A stretch of 58,250 nt of DNA from an uncultured Roseiarcus sp. (GCA_945957375.1 CAMFKX010000003.1:1-58250); one strand, 5' to 3'. Shown: positions 8,513-18,770, counted from the stretch's first letter. The notes: generated by a model not told the origin, from the letters alone. Numbers and translations are program-made.

Positions 8513-8837
8513 CCGGGGCCCTCGGGCGGCGCGGAAACTAGTCGCAACCGCCGCCGCTTGCAAGCCAAATGCAACGCTCGAAAGAGCCCGATCTTGACCT
8601 CCGGCCGCGAAGCGGTCGGGGCTCCCTTTCGCCCCGTCCGACCGGGCCGAAACCGGACGGCGCGCGTCGCGCACTGCGTTCCAGCTCGGCGAAGACAGGC
8701 GCAATTCGAAAGAAGGACACGACCTGTCCATTGATCAACCCATCGCAGTTGACAGAAGCTCGGGAACCGCCATTCTGCCGCCCTTGAAACGCGAAGGGCG
8801 CCGTTGGCATGGCGAACTTCGAATCCGGGAGGGAGCC
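8513..8837. other. Intergenic region upstream of the SGNH hydrolase
   Basis: About 325 nt between tRNA-His and the hydrolase gene. It has short GC-rich inverted segments (CCGACCGGGCCGAAACCGG around 8637-8656) and one consensus -35-like hexamer near its end. No convincing gene is seen. Confidence 0.4.
8749..8776 (+). promoter_or_regulatory. Candidate sigma-70 promoter of the SGNH hydrolase
   Basis: TTGACA at 8749-8754 is a perfect -35 hexamer; CATTCT at 8771-8776 after a 16-nt spacer is a weak -10. It would give a 5' leader of about 55 nt before the ATG at 8838. The -10 match is poor, so this is tentative. Confidence 0.3.
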
Positions 8838-9905
8838 ATGATCGCAGCTCATCCGCGGCGCGCGGGGATCGCGGCCGCAGCGGCCATGATGATTTGGGGA
8901 ACGGCGGTCGAGGCGGCCGGATATGACGCGGAATACGTCTTCGGCGACAGCCTGTCCGACCGCGGCAACCTTGCCGAGGTCTTGTTTCACCAGAACCTGC
9001 CCAACCCGCCGAGCTATCACTCCAGCTTCACCAACGGCGACGTCTCCGCCCAGGTCCTGGCGCAGACTTTCGGAGCCAACGCCAACCCCTCGCTGTGGGT
9101 GACGAACTTCCAGGATCCCTACAATCTGTTCGGCGGCGCTTCATTCGTCCCTGGCACGAACTACGCCGTAGCCGGCGCCACCGCGGCCCTTCACGCGACC
9201 GGCGGTCCGACGGGCATCAACCTGCCGCAGCAGGTGGCTGCGTTCAGCTTTTACACCAGCGGTGTGGCCGACCCCAACGCGCTCTATTACATCAACATCG
9301 GCGGCAACGACGTCCGCAACGCCGTCCTGCAGGGGACCGGCGCGGCGGCGGTCGCGGCCGGCGTCGCGACCGAAGTTGCCGCCATCGCTGCGCTGGCTTC
9401 GGAAGGCGCCCGCAACTTCCTTGTCGTCAACGTGGGCGACGTGGGAGCAATTCCGGAGTTCGCGCAACAGAACCCCAGCGACGCCGCGAGCGCGACTCTC
9501 TTCAGTCAGCTCTACGACGCTGAACTCGCCGCTGGGCTCGCCGGCCTCGCGGGTCTGCTGCCGACCGGCACCCTCCTCAGCGCTTTCGATCTTTATAGCT
9601 ACAGCGCCCAGCTCCTGGCCCACGCCGCCGACTATGGGTTCACCAACACGACCGATCCCTGCTTCACCAACACTCCGCTCAGCGCGGCGACGACGCCGGC
9701 CTGTGGCGTGAACGGGGCCAACATCGACGAATTCATCTATTGGGACGACATCCATCCCACCGCCAGGGTTCAGGCCCTCTTCGCCGTCGGCATGAGCCAA
9801 GCCATTCCGGAACCGTCAACCTGGGCGATGCTGTTCTCCGGCTTCGCCGCGCTCGCCGCCGCCAGGTATCGTCGGAGGCCGGGGGCGCGCCCTTCGGAGG
9901 CGTGA
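8838..9905 (+). CDS. SGNH/GDSL-family hydrolase with PEP-CTERM anchor
   Basis: 355 residues. An N-terminal signal peptide (residues 1-28, ending AVEAA-G) is followed by the four SGNH blocks: block I VFGDSLSDRGNL with the Ser nucleophile near residue 38, the Gly block, block III INIGGNDVRN, and block V WDDIHPTARVQ with the Asp-His pair. This matches the lipase/esterase GDSL family (PlaA/ThlA-like lysophospholipase subgroup). The C-terminus IPEPSTWAMLFSGFAALAAA plus RYRRRPG is a PEP-CTERM sorting signal, so the enzyme should be exported and membrane-processed by an exosortase encoded elsewhere. The ATG at 8838 has GGGAGG about 6 nt upstream; an in-frame ATG at 8784 lacks one. The substrate is probably an ester or acylated polysaccharide, which is inference. 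Confidence 0.9.
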   Translation: MIAAHPRRAGIAAAAAMMIWGTAVEAAGYDAEYVFGDSLSDRGNLAEVLFHQNLPNPPSYHSSFTNGDVSAQVLAQTFGANANPSLWVTNFQDPYNLFGGASFVPGTNYAVAGATAALHATGGPTGINLPQQVAAFSFYTSGVADPNALYYINIGGNDVRNAVLQGTGAAAVAAGVATEVAAIAALASEGARNFLVVNVGDVGAIPEFAQQNPSDAASATLFSQLYDAELAAGLAGLAGLLPTGTLLSAFDLYSYSAQLLAHAADYGFTNTTDPCFTNTPLSAATTPACGVNGANIDEFIYWDDIHPTARVQALFAVGMSQAIPEPSTWAMLFSGFAALAAARYRRRPGARPSEA

Positions 9906-10032
9906 ACCGGGGCCTTCCGGAGTCGGCGCCGCCACGAGCCGGCGCCGGCCTCTCTCCAGCCCAGCGTATCGTGTTTGACGCCGTCGGCGTTCGCCTCCAC
10001 CTTCGCTCTCGTTCAAATCCGACGAGATCGGC

Positions 10033-11058
10033 ATGAGTCTGGTTCTGATCACCGGCGGGTCCGGCTTCATCGGCGGGCGGTGCATCCTGCAGGCGCTCGC
10101 GGCCGGCCATTCGGTGCGCGCGACCCTGCGCAATCCGGCGCGCGCCGACGAAGTGCGTGGCCAACTCGCGCGCGCCGGCGCGGACGGCCTCGACCGGCTG
10201 TCCTTCGCCGCCGCCGACCTCGAGCGCGACGCCGGCTGGCCCGAGGCGGCGGCCGGCTGCGATTTCGTTCTCCACGTCGCCTCGCCCTTCCCGGTCGCCG
10301 TGCCTAAGCACGAGGACGACCTAATCCGTCCGGCCCGCGACGGGGCGCTGCGCGTGCTTCGGGCGTCGCGGGCGGCGGGCGTCAGGCGCGTGGTGCTGAC
10401 CTCGTCGTTCGCAGCCGTCGGCTATGGCCACGCTCCGCAAGCCGCGCCCTTCGACGAGACCAGCTGGACCGACCTCGGCAGCCGGGACCTGACCGCCTAC
10501 GTCAAGTCCAAGACCATCGCCGAGCGCGCGGCCTGGGATTTCGTCGCAAAGGAGGGCGGCCTTGAACTCGCCGCCGTCAATCCGGTCGGCGTGTTCGGCC
10601 CGCTGCTCGGCCCCGACACCTCGACCTCGGTCGTCATCGTCCAGCGCATCCTGAACGGGTCGATGCCCGCCCTGCCGCATCTGCATTTCGGGGTCGTGGA
10701 CGTGCGCGACGTCGCCGATCTGCACCTGCGCGCGATGACCGATCCGCGCGCCGCCGGCGAAAGGTTCCTCGCCGTCTCGGGCGACTTCGTGACGCTGGCG
10801 GAGATCGCGCGCATCCTGAAGGCTCGGCTCGGCGACAAGGCGCGCCGAGCCTCGACCCGCGAGTTGCCAGACTGGCTGGTGAAGCTGGTCTCGCTCGCGG
10901 ATTCCTCGGCGCGGCAGATCGTGCCGGAACTGGGCAACCGCAAGAACGCCACCTCGGCCAAGGCGCAAAGGCTCCTCGGCTGGTCGCCGCGCTCGCGCGA
11001 GGACGCGCTGGTCTCGACCGCCGAGAGCCTGTTCGATCTCGGCCTCGTCAAGCTGTAA
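10033..11058 (+). CDS. NAD(P)-dependent SDR epimerase/reductase, dihydroflavonol-4-reductase-like
   Basis: 341 residues of the extended short-chain dehydrogenase family. The Rossmann motif LVLITGGSGFIGGRCI is at residues 3-18, with an Arg-rich segment after beta-2 (RATLRNPAR) suggesting NADP(H). The catalytic Tyr-x3-Lys is seen as AYVKSKTIAE near residue 155, and TSSFAAVGYG supplies the Ser. This pattern fits the DFR/cinnamoyl-CoA reductase-like aldehyde reductase subgroup, which reduces aldehydes or ketones. It stands alone, 127 nt after the hydrolase, with the next gene 112 nt downstream. The substrate cannot be predicted. Confidence 0.88.
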   Translation: MSLVLITGGSGFIGGRCILQALAAGHSVRATLRNPARADEVRGQLARAGADGLDRLSFAAADLERDAGWPEAAAGCDFVLHVASPFPVAVPKHEDDLIRPARDGALRVLRASRAAGVRRVVLTSSFAAVGYGHAPQAAPFDETSWTDLGSRDLTAYVKSKTIAERAAWDFVAKEGGLELAAVNPVGVFGPLLGPDTSTSVVIVQRILNGSMPALPHLHFGVVDVRDVADLHLRAMTDPRAAGERFLAVSGDFVTLAEIARILKARLGDKARRASTRELPDWLVKLVSLADSSARQIVPELGNRKNATSAKAQRLLGWSPRSREDALVSTAESLFDLGLVKL

Positions 11059-11170
11059 GCGGCGGCGCTTTCGGTGGCGCGGCGTCCGTCGCCTTTGCCG
11101 TTCGCCCGCGCCTGACTTAAGGACGGAGCGCAGAGCGCGGCCGGGGGGCCTTGGCGGCGGGAAGGACAGC

Positions 11171-12196
11171 ATGAGTTTGGGTCGCGTGGTTTCGACGATC
11201 GTCTTGTTGCTTCTGGCGCTTCTGGTGGTCGCTCCGCTCGGGGCATGGAGCGCGGCGGCGCTCTGGTTCCAACTTCCGTGGCCGGACCAGGTCCGCGCCG
11301 GCGTCGCCGGCTTCGTCGCCTTCCTCGCGCTCGTGGCGATGATCGGCCTCTTCACCCGTCACCGGTGGCGGGCTCTGTACACCTTCGCCTTCGCCTTCGT
11401 CGTCGTCCTGTTCTGGTGGAGCACGATCGCGCCTCCGCACAATGGCGACTGGGCGCCGGACGTCGCCCGGCAAACCACCGGGACGATCAAGGGCGACATC
11501 CTGACGCTGACCGACGTGCGCGACTTCCAGTGGCGGACGGACGACGACTTCACCGAGAAATGGGGGACGCGCAGCTACGACCTGTCGAAGCTGAGGGGGC
11601 TCGACCTCATCCTGTCCTATTGGGCCGGGCCGCATATCGCCCATCTCATCATGAGCTTCGATTTCGACGACGGACAGGTGCTGGCGTGGTCGCTCGAGGT
11701 CCGGCGCGAGAAGGGCGGCGTCTATTCGCCGATCGCCGACGCCTTCAAGGCGCATACGCTGATCTCGCTCGCCACCACCGAGCGTGATTCGGTGCGGCTG
11801 CGCGCCAACATCCGCGGCGAGGACGTGCGCCTCTACCGCCTGCGCGCCTCGCCCGAGGCGATGAGAAGCCTGCTGGTCGGCTACGTCGACGAAGCCAATG
11901 CGTTGAGCCGCGAGCCGCAATTCTACAACACCTTCACCACCAACTGCACGACCGCCGTGGCGCGCATGATTCGCGGCCTCGGCGGCGCCTTGCCGCTCGA
12001 TTGGCGGATCCTGGTCAACGGCTATCTTCCGGCGTTTCTCTATGAACACGGCGCGGTGACGAACGACGTGCCGCTCGACGAGTTGATCGCGCTCGCGCGC
12101 ATCAACGATCGGGCCCGGGCCGCCGACCAGTCGCCGGAGTTTTCCCGCCTGATCCGGGTCGGGATTCCGGGGCCGGACGGCAAGCCGATGATGTAA
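11171..12196 (+). CDS. DUF4105 inner-membrane protein
   Basis: 341 residues. Three hydrophobic helices lie in the first about 85 residues (VVSTIVLLLLALLVVAPLGA; VRAGVAGFVAFLALVAMIGL; ALYTFAFAFVVVLFW), followed by a soluble domain that carries the DUF4105 signature NTFTTNCTTAVARMI at about residues 256-270. The Cys-containing NCT motif is conserved in this family, whose fold is related to NlpC/P60-like or Lnb-type thiol hydrolases, so a periplasmic hydrolytic function is possible. The start is the ATG at 11171 (an AAGGACAGC stretch precedes it). It is convergent with the GNAT gene. Confidence 0.8.
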   Translation: MSLGRVVSTIVLLLLALLVVAPLGAWSAAALWFQLPWPDQVRAGVAGFVAFLALVAMIGLFTRHRWRALYTFAFAFVVVLFWWSTIAPPHNGDWAPDVARQTTGTIKGDILTLTDVRDFQWRTDDDFTEKWGTRSYDLSKLRGLDLILSYWAGPHIAHLIMSFDFDDGQVLAWSLEVRREKGGVYSPIADAFKAHTLISLATTERDSVRLRANIRGEDVRLYRLRASPEAMRSLLVGYVDEANALSREPQFYNTFTTNCTTAVARMIRGLGGALPLDWRILVNGYLPAFLYEHGAVTNDVPLDELIALARINDRARAADQSPEFSRLIRVGIPGPDGKPMM

Positions 12197-12207
12197 TGTG
12201 ATGGAGC

Positions 12208-12690
12208 TTACAGCGCGCGGAACATCACCAGCGCGTCGACGAGCCCGTGGACCGGGTGGGCGAAGGCGGCGGGCAGACGGCCGACGGTCGCGAAGCCGAG
12301 CGTTTGCCAGAGCTTGACCGCGCGTGCGTTGCTGCTGACGACGAAGTTGAACTGCATCGCCCGAAAGCCGCACGCCTTGGCGTGCGCCAGCGAATGCTCG
12401 CACATCGTCCGAGCGACGCCCTTCCCCTGCGCGGCCGCCGCGGTCATGTAGCCGCAGTTGCAGACGTGGCGTCCGCCGCCCGCTTGGTTCGGGCGGATGT
12501 AGTAGGTCCCGACGATCGCCCCGCCATCCTCGGCGACGAAGGTCTCCTTGTCCGGTCCGAACCAGTAGGCCAGCGCCTCGCGCTCGCTCATGTCGGAATC
12601 GAGCGTGTAGGTCTCGCCGGCGCGGATCACCGGTTCGAGGATCGACCAGACAGCGGCGGCGTCTTCGGGGCGCGCGGGACGGATCAGCAC
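12208..12690 (-). CDS. GNAT-family N-acetyltransferase
   Basis: 160 residues from a GTG at 12690, which lies 4 nt after the livF stop codon and suggests co-transcription with the liv operon. The acetyl-CoA binding motif A is visible as YMTAAAAQGKGVARTMCEHS (the Q/R-x-x-G-x-G/A element), with the typical C-terminal LWQTLGFATVGRLPAAF. The acceptor may be an amine of a small molecule; the sequence most resembles the phosphinothricin acetyltransferase-like general GNATs. Linkage to a branched-chain-type uptake system hints at an amino-group substrate, which is inference. Confidence 0.85.
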   Translation of the reverse strand: MLIRPARPEDAAAVWSILEPVIRAGETYTLDSDMSEREALAYWFGPDKETFVAEDGGAIVGTYYIRPNQAGGGRHVCNCGYMTAAAAQGKGVARTMCEHSLAHAKACGFRAMQFNFVVSSNARAVKLWQTLGFATVGRLPAAFAHPVHGLVDALVMFRAL

Positions 12691-12694
12691 GCGG

Positions 12695-13394
12695 TCAGCT
12701 CTTCTTCGTCGCGGTCAGGTGCGCGTCGAGCGCGCTCGGGTCGGCGAGCAGCTCGGCGCTCGGCGCTGCGTGGGCGATCGCGCCGCGGTCGAGCACGATG
12801 GCGTGGTCGGTGAAGGGCAGGATCGTCTTCGGCTTCTGCTCGACGATGATCATCGACAGACCCTCGCGCGCCAGTTCCCGCAGGGCGGCGAGCAATTCGT
12901 CGACGATGATCGGCGCGAGCCCTTCCGTCGGCTCGTCGAGCAGCAGCAGGCGCGGGTTCAGCATCAGCGCGCGGCCGATCGCCAGCATCTGCTGCTCGCC
13001 GCCGGAGAGCTGCCGACCGCCGTTGGTGCGCCGCTCCTGCAGGCGGGGAAAGAGTTGATAGACGCGCGCGACCGTCCACGGGCCCGGGACGGCGACGGCG
13101 GTCAGGTTCTCCTCCACCGTCAGCGAGCGGAAGATGTTGCGCTCCTGCGGCGTCCAGCCGATCCCCGCATGCGCCCGGGCGTGCGGCGTGAGCGCAGTGA
13201 CGTCCTTGCCGGCGAGAAGGATCCGCCCGGAGAAGCGGGTGGTGACGCCGACGATGGTGTCGATCAGCGTCGTCTTGCCGACGCCGTTGCGCCCGAGCAG
13301 GGCCAGCGAGCGGCCGTCGTCGAGGGCGAAGTCAAGCCCGCTGATGACGCGCGCCTCGCCGTAACCGGCGGACAGGTTCTCGACGCGAAGCAGC

Positions 13395-13402
<8 letters not shown>
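12695..13402 (-). CDS. livF: Branched-chain amino acid-type ABC transporter ATPase LivF
   Basis: 235 residues. Walker A is GRNGVGKTT (residues 37-45), the signature is LSGGEQQM, and Walker B is LLLLDEPTEGL. The short length without an extra C-terminal domain and the sequence EGLAPIIVDELL are characteristic of LivF. It couples ATP hydrolysis to import through LivHM together with LivG. The start overlaps the livG stop by 8 nt. It is the fifth gene of a minus-strand operon that begins with the binding protein at 17335. Confidence 0.93.
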
Positions 13403-14146
<744 letters not shown>

Positions 14147-14150
<4 letters not shown>

Positions 14151-15157
14151 GCGGCGCCTCCGCGGGCGAGCTTCGGCGCAAGGCGCGAGACGGCGCGCCG
14201 CGCGAGGTCTTGCAGCCGCTCGCGGCCGACCATCACCAGCACCACCAGCAGGAGCCCGATCCAGAACTCCCAATATTCCGGGGTCGCGGCCGAGATCACG
14301 TCGCGCAGCACGATGAACGCCGCCGCGCCGACGATTCCGCCGTAGAGCCAGCCGGCGCCGCCGATGATCAGCATCAGCAGGACGTCGGCCGAGCGGTGGA
14401 AATCGAACAGGTCGAGCGAGACGATCTGCGTGGTCTGGGCGAGCAGGGCGCCCGCCGCGCCAGCGTAGGCCGCCGACACGGTATAGACGGCGATGATGCG
14501 CCAGTTCGTGGCGATGCCAAGCGCGCCGGCCCGGAGGCGGTTTTCGCGGATCGCGGCGAGCGCCAGCCCGAACGGCGACTGACGCAGCCGGCGCGCAAGC
14601 GCGAACAGCACGAACAGGACGCCGAAGCTGTACAGCGCGGCGTTGCGCTGCCCGGTGAAGCCGATCGGGAACAGGTCGAGCACCTTGCCCATGGTGAAGT
14701 TGAGCCCGTCCGCGCCGCCGGTCAGCCACGCGTTGCGGTTGGCCAGTTCGCCGAGCATCAGCGACACGCCAAGCGTCACCATGAGACGGGTGAGGTCGGA
14801 GCCGCGCAGCAGCAGCGGCGCGGTCGCGAAGCCGACGACGGCCGCGACGAGCGCGCCGACCGCGAGCCCGAGGGTCGGGTCGGCATAGTCCAGGCTCGCG
14901 AGGATCGCGGCGGCGTAGGCGCCGACGCCGAGGAAGGCCGCCTGACCGAGCGACACGATCCCGGTGAGCCCGAGGATGAGATCGAGCGACAGGGCGAACA
15001 GGCCGGCGACCAGAATCTCGTTGATCAGCGCCGCCCGTGACGGAACCAGCACGATGATCGCGAACAGGGCGAGCCAGAACACGATCTCCGGCCAGCGCCA
15101 GCGCGCTCGCCGGCTCAGATGCGCCTCGATCCGGCGCGTTCTGTCGGCCTCGCTCAC
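14147..15157 (-). CDS. livM: Branched-chain amino acid-type ABC transporter permease LivM
   Basis: 336 residues starting with GTG at 15157, whose GTGA overlaps the livH stop. The protein has about ten hydrophobic segments, and the conserved LivM block LILGLTGIVSLGQAAFLGVG near residues 58-77. The EAA-like loop for ATPase contact is LALAAIRENRLRAGALGI. It pairs with LivH in the inner membrane. The N-terminal 20 residues are basic (RTRRIEAHLSRRARWRWPE) and cytoplasmic. Confidence 0.92.
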
Positions 15158-16014
15158 CGGTCGCCCCGTGCGAACAGGCCCTGCGGGCGGACGATCAGGG
15201 TCAGGACCATGACGGCGTAGATGATGAAGGCGCCGATCGAGGGGACGTAGTACTTCCCGGCGACGTCGAGGATTCCGAGCAGCAGCGCGCCGAACAGGGC
15301 GCCCAGAATGCCGTTCGAGCCGCCGACGGTGACGACGATCAGAAACGTCACCAAGAACTTGACCGGGAACGACGGGTCGATGCCGCCGACGACATCGGCC
15401 GCGAGCGCGCCGCCGAGACCCGCAAGGCCGCTGCCGACCGCGAAGGCGACGGCGAAGATGCGGTCGACGTCGATGCCGAGACCGTTGGCGACGCGGGCGT
15501 CGTCGACGGCCGCGCGCAATTGCGCGCCGAACCGGGTCCGGACGAGAAAGAGCTGCAGCGCCGCGGCGATCACGCCGCAGACCGCGACGATGAACAGGCG
15601 ATAGCGGCTGACGCCGACGCCATACAGGGACAGGCTGCCCGAGAGCCAGGCCGGCAGGTTGACCTGGCGCGCCTCGTTGCCGAGAAAAAAGTCGGCGATC
15701 GGCATGGCCATCAGCACGAGGCCGATGGTGAACAGGACCTGATCGAGCGGGCTCGCGCCGTAGAGTTTTCGGTAGAGCGTGCGTTCGAGCACGACGCCGA
15801 GGACGGCTGGAACCACGAAGGCGACGGGGAGGGTGAGCAGGAACGGCGCGCCAAGCCGCGCCATCATCAGCGCGGTGACGTAGCCGCCGACCATGGCGAA
15901 GGCGCCGTGGGCGAGGTTGATGAAGTTCATCAGGCCGAGTGTGACCGAGAGCCCGCTCGCCAGCACAAACAGCAGCATGCCGTAGGCGATCCCGTCGAAC
16001 AGGATCGTCAGCAT
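15154..16014 (-). CDS. livH: Branched-chain amino acid-type ABC transporter permease LivH
   Basis: 286 residues, highly hydrophobic over its full length with about eight membrane segments. The family hallmark ASGLSVTLGLMNFINLAHGA lies at about residues 19-38. The EAA-like loop is LRAAVDDARVANGLGIDVDR. Start ATG at 16014; it is followed by livM with a 4-nt GTGA overlap. The gene is separated from the binding-protein gene by 145 nt containing a palindromic repeat, which could lower permease expression relative to the binding protein. Confidence 0.93.
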   Translation of the reverse strand: MLTILFDGIAYGMLLFVLASGLSVTLGLMNFINLAHGAFAMVGGYVTALMMARLGAPFLLTLPVAFVVPAVLGVVLERTLYRKLYGASPLDQVLFTIGLVLMAMPIADFFLGNEARQVNLPAWLSGSLSLYGVGVSRYRLFIVAVCGVIAAALQLFLVRTRFGAQLRAAVDDARVANGLGIDVDRIFAVAFAVGSGLAGLGGALAADVVGGIDPSFPVKFLVTFLIVVTVGGSNGILGALFGALLLGILDVAGKYYVPSIGAFIIYAVMVLTLIVRPQGLFARGDR

Positions 16015-16032
16015 GGGCGGGGAACGCTGCAG

Positions 16033-16120
16033 TCACCCGCGCGCAAGCGGGGGTCCAGATCGCCGCCGCGCCGGGAGGCTCGGGCTCGCGGCGCCGAATC
16101 CCCGCTTGCGCGGGGATGAC
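16033..16120. repeat. Interspersed inverted repeat between livH and the binding-protein gene
   Basis: The arm GTCACCCGCGCGCAAGCGGGGG (about 16032-16053) is nearly complementary to TCCCCGCTTGCGCGGGGATGAC (16099-16120). The inner palindromes CCGCGCAAGCGG and CCGCTTGCGCGG are recognisable as a dispersed element common in Hyphomicrobiales. In an operon this position is often where a stable stem protects the upstream binding-protein message. Confidence 0.7.
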
Positions 16121-16159
16121 AGCGTCCGGGAAGAACGCTCGGCTCGGCCAACGGGAGGG

Positions 16160-17335
16160 TCAGTGCTTGCTCGCCTTGTACGGGTCCTTCACGTCCGGGA
16201 TCGTCGCGAACTCGACGTTCCAGAGCGCGCCGTCCTTCTTCTCAACCTTGCGGACGTAGATGTTCTGCACGATGTCGCGCGTCTCCGGGTCGATCGACAC
16301 CGGCCCGCGCGGGCTCGTCCAGCTCATGCCCTTCATGGCGCCGAGCAGCGCGTCGCCGCTCGCGTCGCCCTTGGTCTTTTCCAGCGCCTTATAGACGAGC
16401 GCCATGCCGTCATAGGCGGCGACCGCCATGAAGTTCGGGCGCATGCCGTTGTTGGCCTTCTCGAAGGCGGCGACGAACGCCTTGTTCTCGGGCGAATCGT
16501 GGGCGGCGGAATAATGGTGGGCCGTCACCGCGCCAAGCGCCGAGTCGCCGATGTCGCCCAGCAGGTCGTCGTCGGTGACGTCGCCGGTGCCGATCAGCTT
16601 GATGCCCGACTTGTCGAGGCCGCGCTCGACGAATTGCTTCATGAAGATCGAGCCGAAGCCCGACGGCACGAAGACGAACACGGCGTCGGGCTTGTCGTCG
16701 GCCATGCGCTGCAGGAACGGAGCGAAATCGGGGTTTTTCAAGGGCACGCGGATCTTCTGCGAGATGGTCCCGCCGCCCTTCTCGAAGGTCTCGCCGAACC
16801 ACTTCTCCGCGTCGACGCCCGGGCCGTAGTCGGTGACGATGGTGACGACCTTCTTGACGCCGTTCTTCAGCGCCCAGTCGGCCATCGGCGCCGAAGCCTG
16901 CGGCAGGGTGAACGAGGTGCGCACGACATAGGGGGACTTCTCGGTGATCATCGCGGTCGCGGCGGCGGTGACGATTTCGGGAACCTTGGCTTCGGTCGCG
17001 ATCGGCGCGGCGGCGAGCGCGAGCGGCGTCAGGCCAAAGCCCATCAGCACGGCGGCGTGGTCGTTGGCGACGAGTTCCTGCGCGAGGCGTTTGGTGACGT
17101 CGGCCGCGCCGGTGTCGTCCTTGATCGAGAGGACGATCTTCTTGCCGGCGACCGTGTCGCCGTGTTCCTTGAGGTAGAGTTCGGCGCCGGCCCGCTCCTG
17201 CTTGCCGGTCGAGGCGGACGGTCCGGTCATCGGCAGGATCATGCCGATCGTCACGGTCGAGTCGTCGGCGAACGCGGGGGCGGCGGCGAGCAGCGCGGCA
17301 AGCGCTGCCCCCTGCGTCCAGCGGTTGAGGGCCAT
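16160..17335 (-). CDS. Liv-type ABC transporter periplasmic binding protein
   Basis: 391 residues. The signal peptide MALNRWTQGAALAALLAAAP plus AFA-D precedes STVTIGMILPMTGPSASTGK, the standard start of a Peripla_BP_6 protein. Later landmarks include VVTIVTDYGPGVDAEKWFGE and NFMAVAAYDGMALVYKAL. It is the first gene of the liv operon and presumably sets its specificity. The subgroup with this Ser/Thr pattern is often found next to genes for aromatic or amide catabolism, so a branched-chain amino acid ligand should not be assumed. Confidence 0.9.
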   Translation of the reverse strand: MALNRWTQGAALAALLAAAPAFADDSTVTIGMILPMTGPSASTGKQERAGAELYLKEHGDTVAGKKIVLSIKDDTGAADVTKRLAQELVANDHAAVLMGFGLTPLALAAAPIATEAKVPEIVTAAATAMITEKSPYVVRTSFTLPQASAPMADWALKNGVKKVVTIVTDYGPGVDAEKWFGETFEKGGGTISQKIRVPLKNPDFAPFLQRMADDKPDAVFVFVPSGFGSIFMKQFVERGLDKSGIKLIGTGDVTDDDLLGDIGDSALGAVTAHHYSAAHDSPENKAFVAAFEKANNGMRPNFMAVAAYDGMALVYKALEKTKGDASGDALLGAMKGMSWTSPRGPVSIDPETRDIVQNIYVRKVEKKDGALWNVEFATIPDVKDPYKASKH

Positions 17336-17475
17336 GGAAATTCCTCCCTTGCGTGTCGCCTGTTGCGGCGACGTTAGCGAGACAAAGCGGAAAGCGGAAG
17401 GGCGTTGCGCCCGGGGAGTTCACCACCAAGGACACCAAGGTCACGAAGGCCTTCGGGTCCTTCGCGGTGCATTTC

Positions 17476-18393
17476 TTACGGCGCAATCCGCGCCAGAATC
17501 TTCGCCGCCAGCACGCGGTAATCCTTCGCTTCGTCCGCCGTCGTCCGGATGCCGAGGTCGCCGATCGTCTGCTGCCAGCCGACCGACGCCGCCGACATGG
17601 CGTTGTCGAGGCCGAGCAGCTCGACGGTCAGCGCCACCTCGCGCATTTCCGCCGCGCGGCGCACGCCGTGGGTCATCACCCGCTCGAGCATGTAGGCCGA
17701 ACGCGCCTTCCAGTCGAAGCCGGGATAGGTGTCGTCGAGCGTGTCGAGCACCGTGTCGATCACTCGGGCCTTGGTTCCGGCGAGCACGCATTCGGCGACC
17801 AGCGCTTCGAGGCCCTTCATCATGATCGAGCGGATCATCTTGACCGACGAGGCCGAGCCGACCGGGCCGTCATGGATCTGGGCCGCCATGCCGAGGCCGG
17901 CGAGCACAGGGAGCGCCGCTTCGGCGTGCGGGCCGCTGATCAGCAGCGGCGTGCGATGCAGGCGCGGGTGGACCGGCGCCATCACCGCGACGTCGACATA
18001 GCGCCCGCCCGCGGCGTCGACCGCCTTCGCGGTCAGGGTCTTGGTCTGCGGCGCGCAGGAATCGCAATCGAAGACCAACGCGCCTTTCGCCAGACCGGGG
18101 AGGGCGGCGAGCGCCGCCTCGTGGGCCTGATCGGCGGTGACGACGGAAAATACCGCGTGCGCGTTCGCGACCGCCTCCGGCGCGGTCGAGGCGCCGAACA
18201 CGCTCGCCCGGGCGTAGTCGGCGCGCTTTTCCTCCCGAACTGCGACGTCGGGCGCATCGGTCTTGATGTCGTAGGCGGTGACGAGCGCGGCGAAGCCGGG
18301 CTCCGTGCGCCAGCCGGCGAGGAACGCCTGCGCCGCTTCGCCGAAGCCGATGAAGGCGATCGTCTCCGCCGCCGCGGCCGCGCTCTGGCTCAC
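17476..18393 (-). CDS. NAD(P)-dependent dehydrogenase with DUF1932 domain (6PGDH/3-hydroxyisobutyrate dehydrogenase-like)
   Basis: 305 residues from GTG at 18393, whose GTGA overlaps the stop of the ferredoxin gene. The N-terminal Rossmann motif is IAFIGFGEAAQAFLAGW; VMAPVHPRLHRTPLLISGP matches the substrate loop of the beta-hydroxyacid dehydrogenase superfamily, and GSASSVKMIRSIMMKGLEAL carries the catalytic Lys (SVKMIRS). The C-terminal helical part fits DUF1932. Enzymes of this kind oxidise hydroxy acids; in catabolic clusters DUF1932 proteins act on aromatic-derived hydroxy compounds. Tight coupling to a P450-type ferredoxin gene suggests one pathway with the P450. Confidence 0.85.
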   Translation of the reverse strand: MSQSAAAAAETIAFIGFGEAAQAFLAGWRTEPGFAALVTAYDIKTDAPDVAVREEKRADYARASVFGASTAPEAVANAHAVFSVVTADQAHEAALAALPGLAKGALVFDCDSCAPQTKTLTAKAVDAAGGRYVDVAVMAPVHPRLHRTPLLISGPHAEAALPVLAGLGMAAQIHDGPVGSASSVKMIRSIMMKGLEALVAECVLAGTKARVIDTVLDTLDDTYPGFDWKARSAYMLERVMTHGVRRAAEMREVALTVELLGLDNAMSAASVGWQQTIGDLGIRTTADEAKDYRVLAAKILARIAP

Positions 18394-18713
18394 CCCTGCG
18401 TCTCCGGCATGTGGATGACGAGCCCGTCGATCTTGGGCGACGCGTGAATCTGGCAGGCGAGGCGGCTCGTCGGCCGAACTTCGGCGGCGGCCATGTCGAG
18501 CATCTCGAGTTCGCCCGCCTCGGCCGGCGGCAAGTCGCCGAGACGCGATTCCTCGACGTAGCAATGGCAGGTGGCGCAGGCCATCGACCCGCCGCACTCG
18601 CCGACGATCCCGGAAATGCCGTTGGCCACCGCCGCCTGCATCAGGCTCCAGCCGTCGGGGACGTCCACCGTCTTCGCGGCGCCGCTGTGCTCGACATAGG
18701 TGATTTTCGCCAT
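18390..18713 (-). CDS. [2Fe-2S] ferredoxin, adrenodoxin/putidaredoxin type
   Basis: 107 residues. The cluster ligands appear as GECGGSMACATCHCYVEE (C-x5-C-x2-C) plus a distal Cys in SRLACQIHAS, as in vertebrate-type ferredoxins that feed electrons to class I bacterial P450s. Length matches putidaredoxin. Start ATG at 18713 with GGGGAGCAG about 5 nt upstream; an open frame extends further up but crosses repeat DNA. It is downstream of the P450 gene on the same strand (193 nt gap), so it is the likely redox partner. No ferredoxin reductase gene is in the window. Confidence 0.92.
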   Translation of the reverse strand: MAKITYVEHSGAAKTVDVPDGWSLMQAAVANGISGIVGECGGSMACATCHCYVEESRLGDLPPAEAGELEMLDMAAAEVRPTSRLACQIHASPKIDGLVIHMPETQG

Positions 18714-18770
18714 GAACTGCTCCCCGAGGCGCGGCTCTTTGCCGGCGCGAACTGACCAAGTGATGCGCTT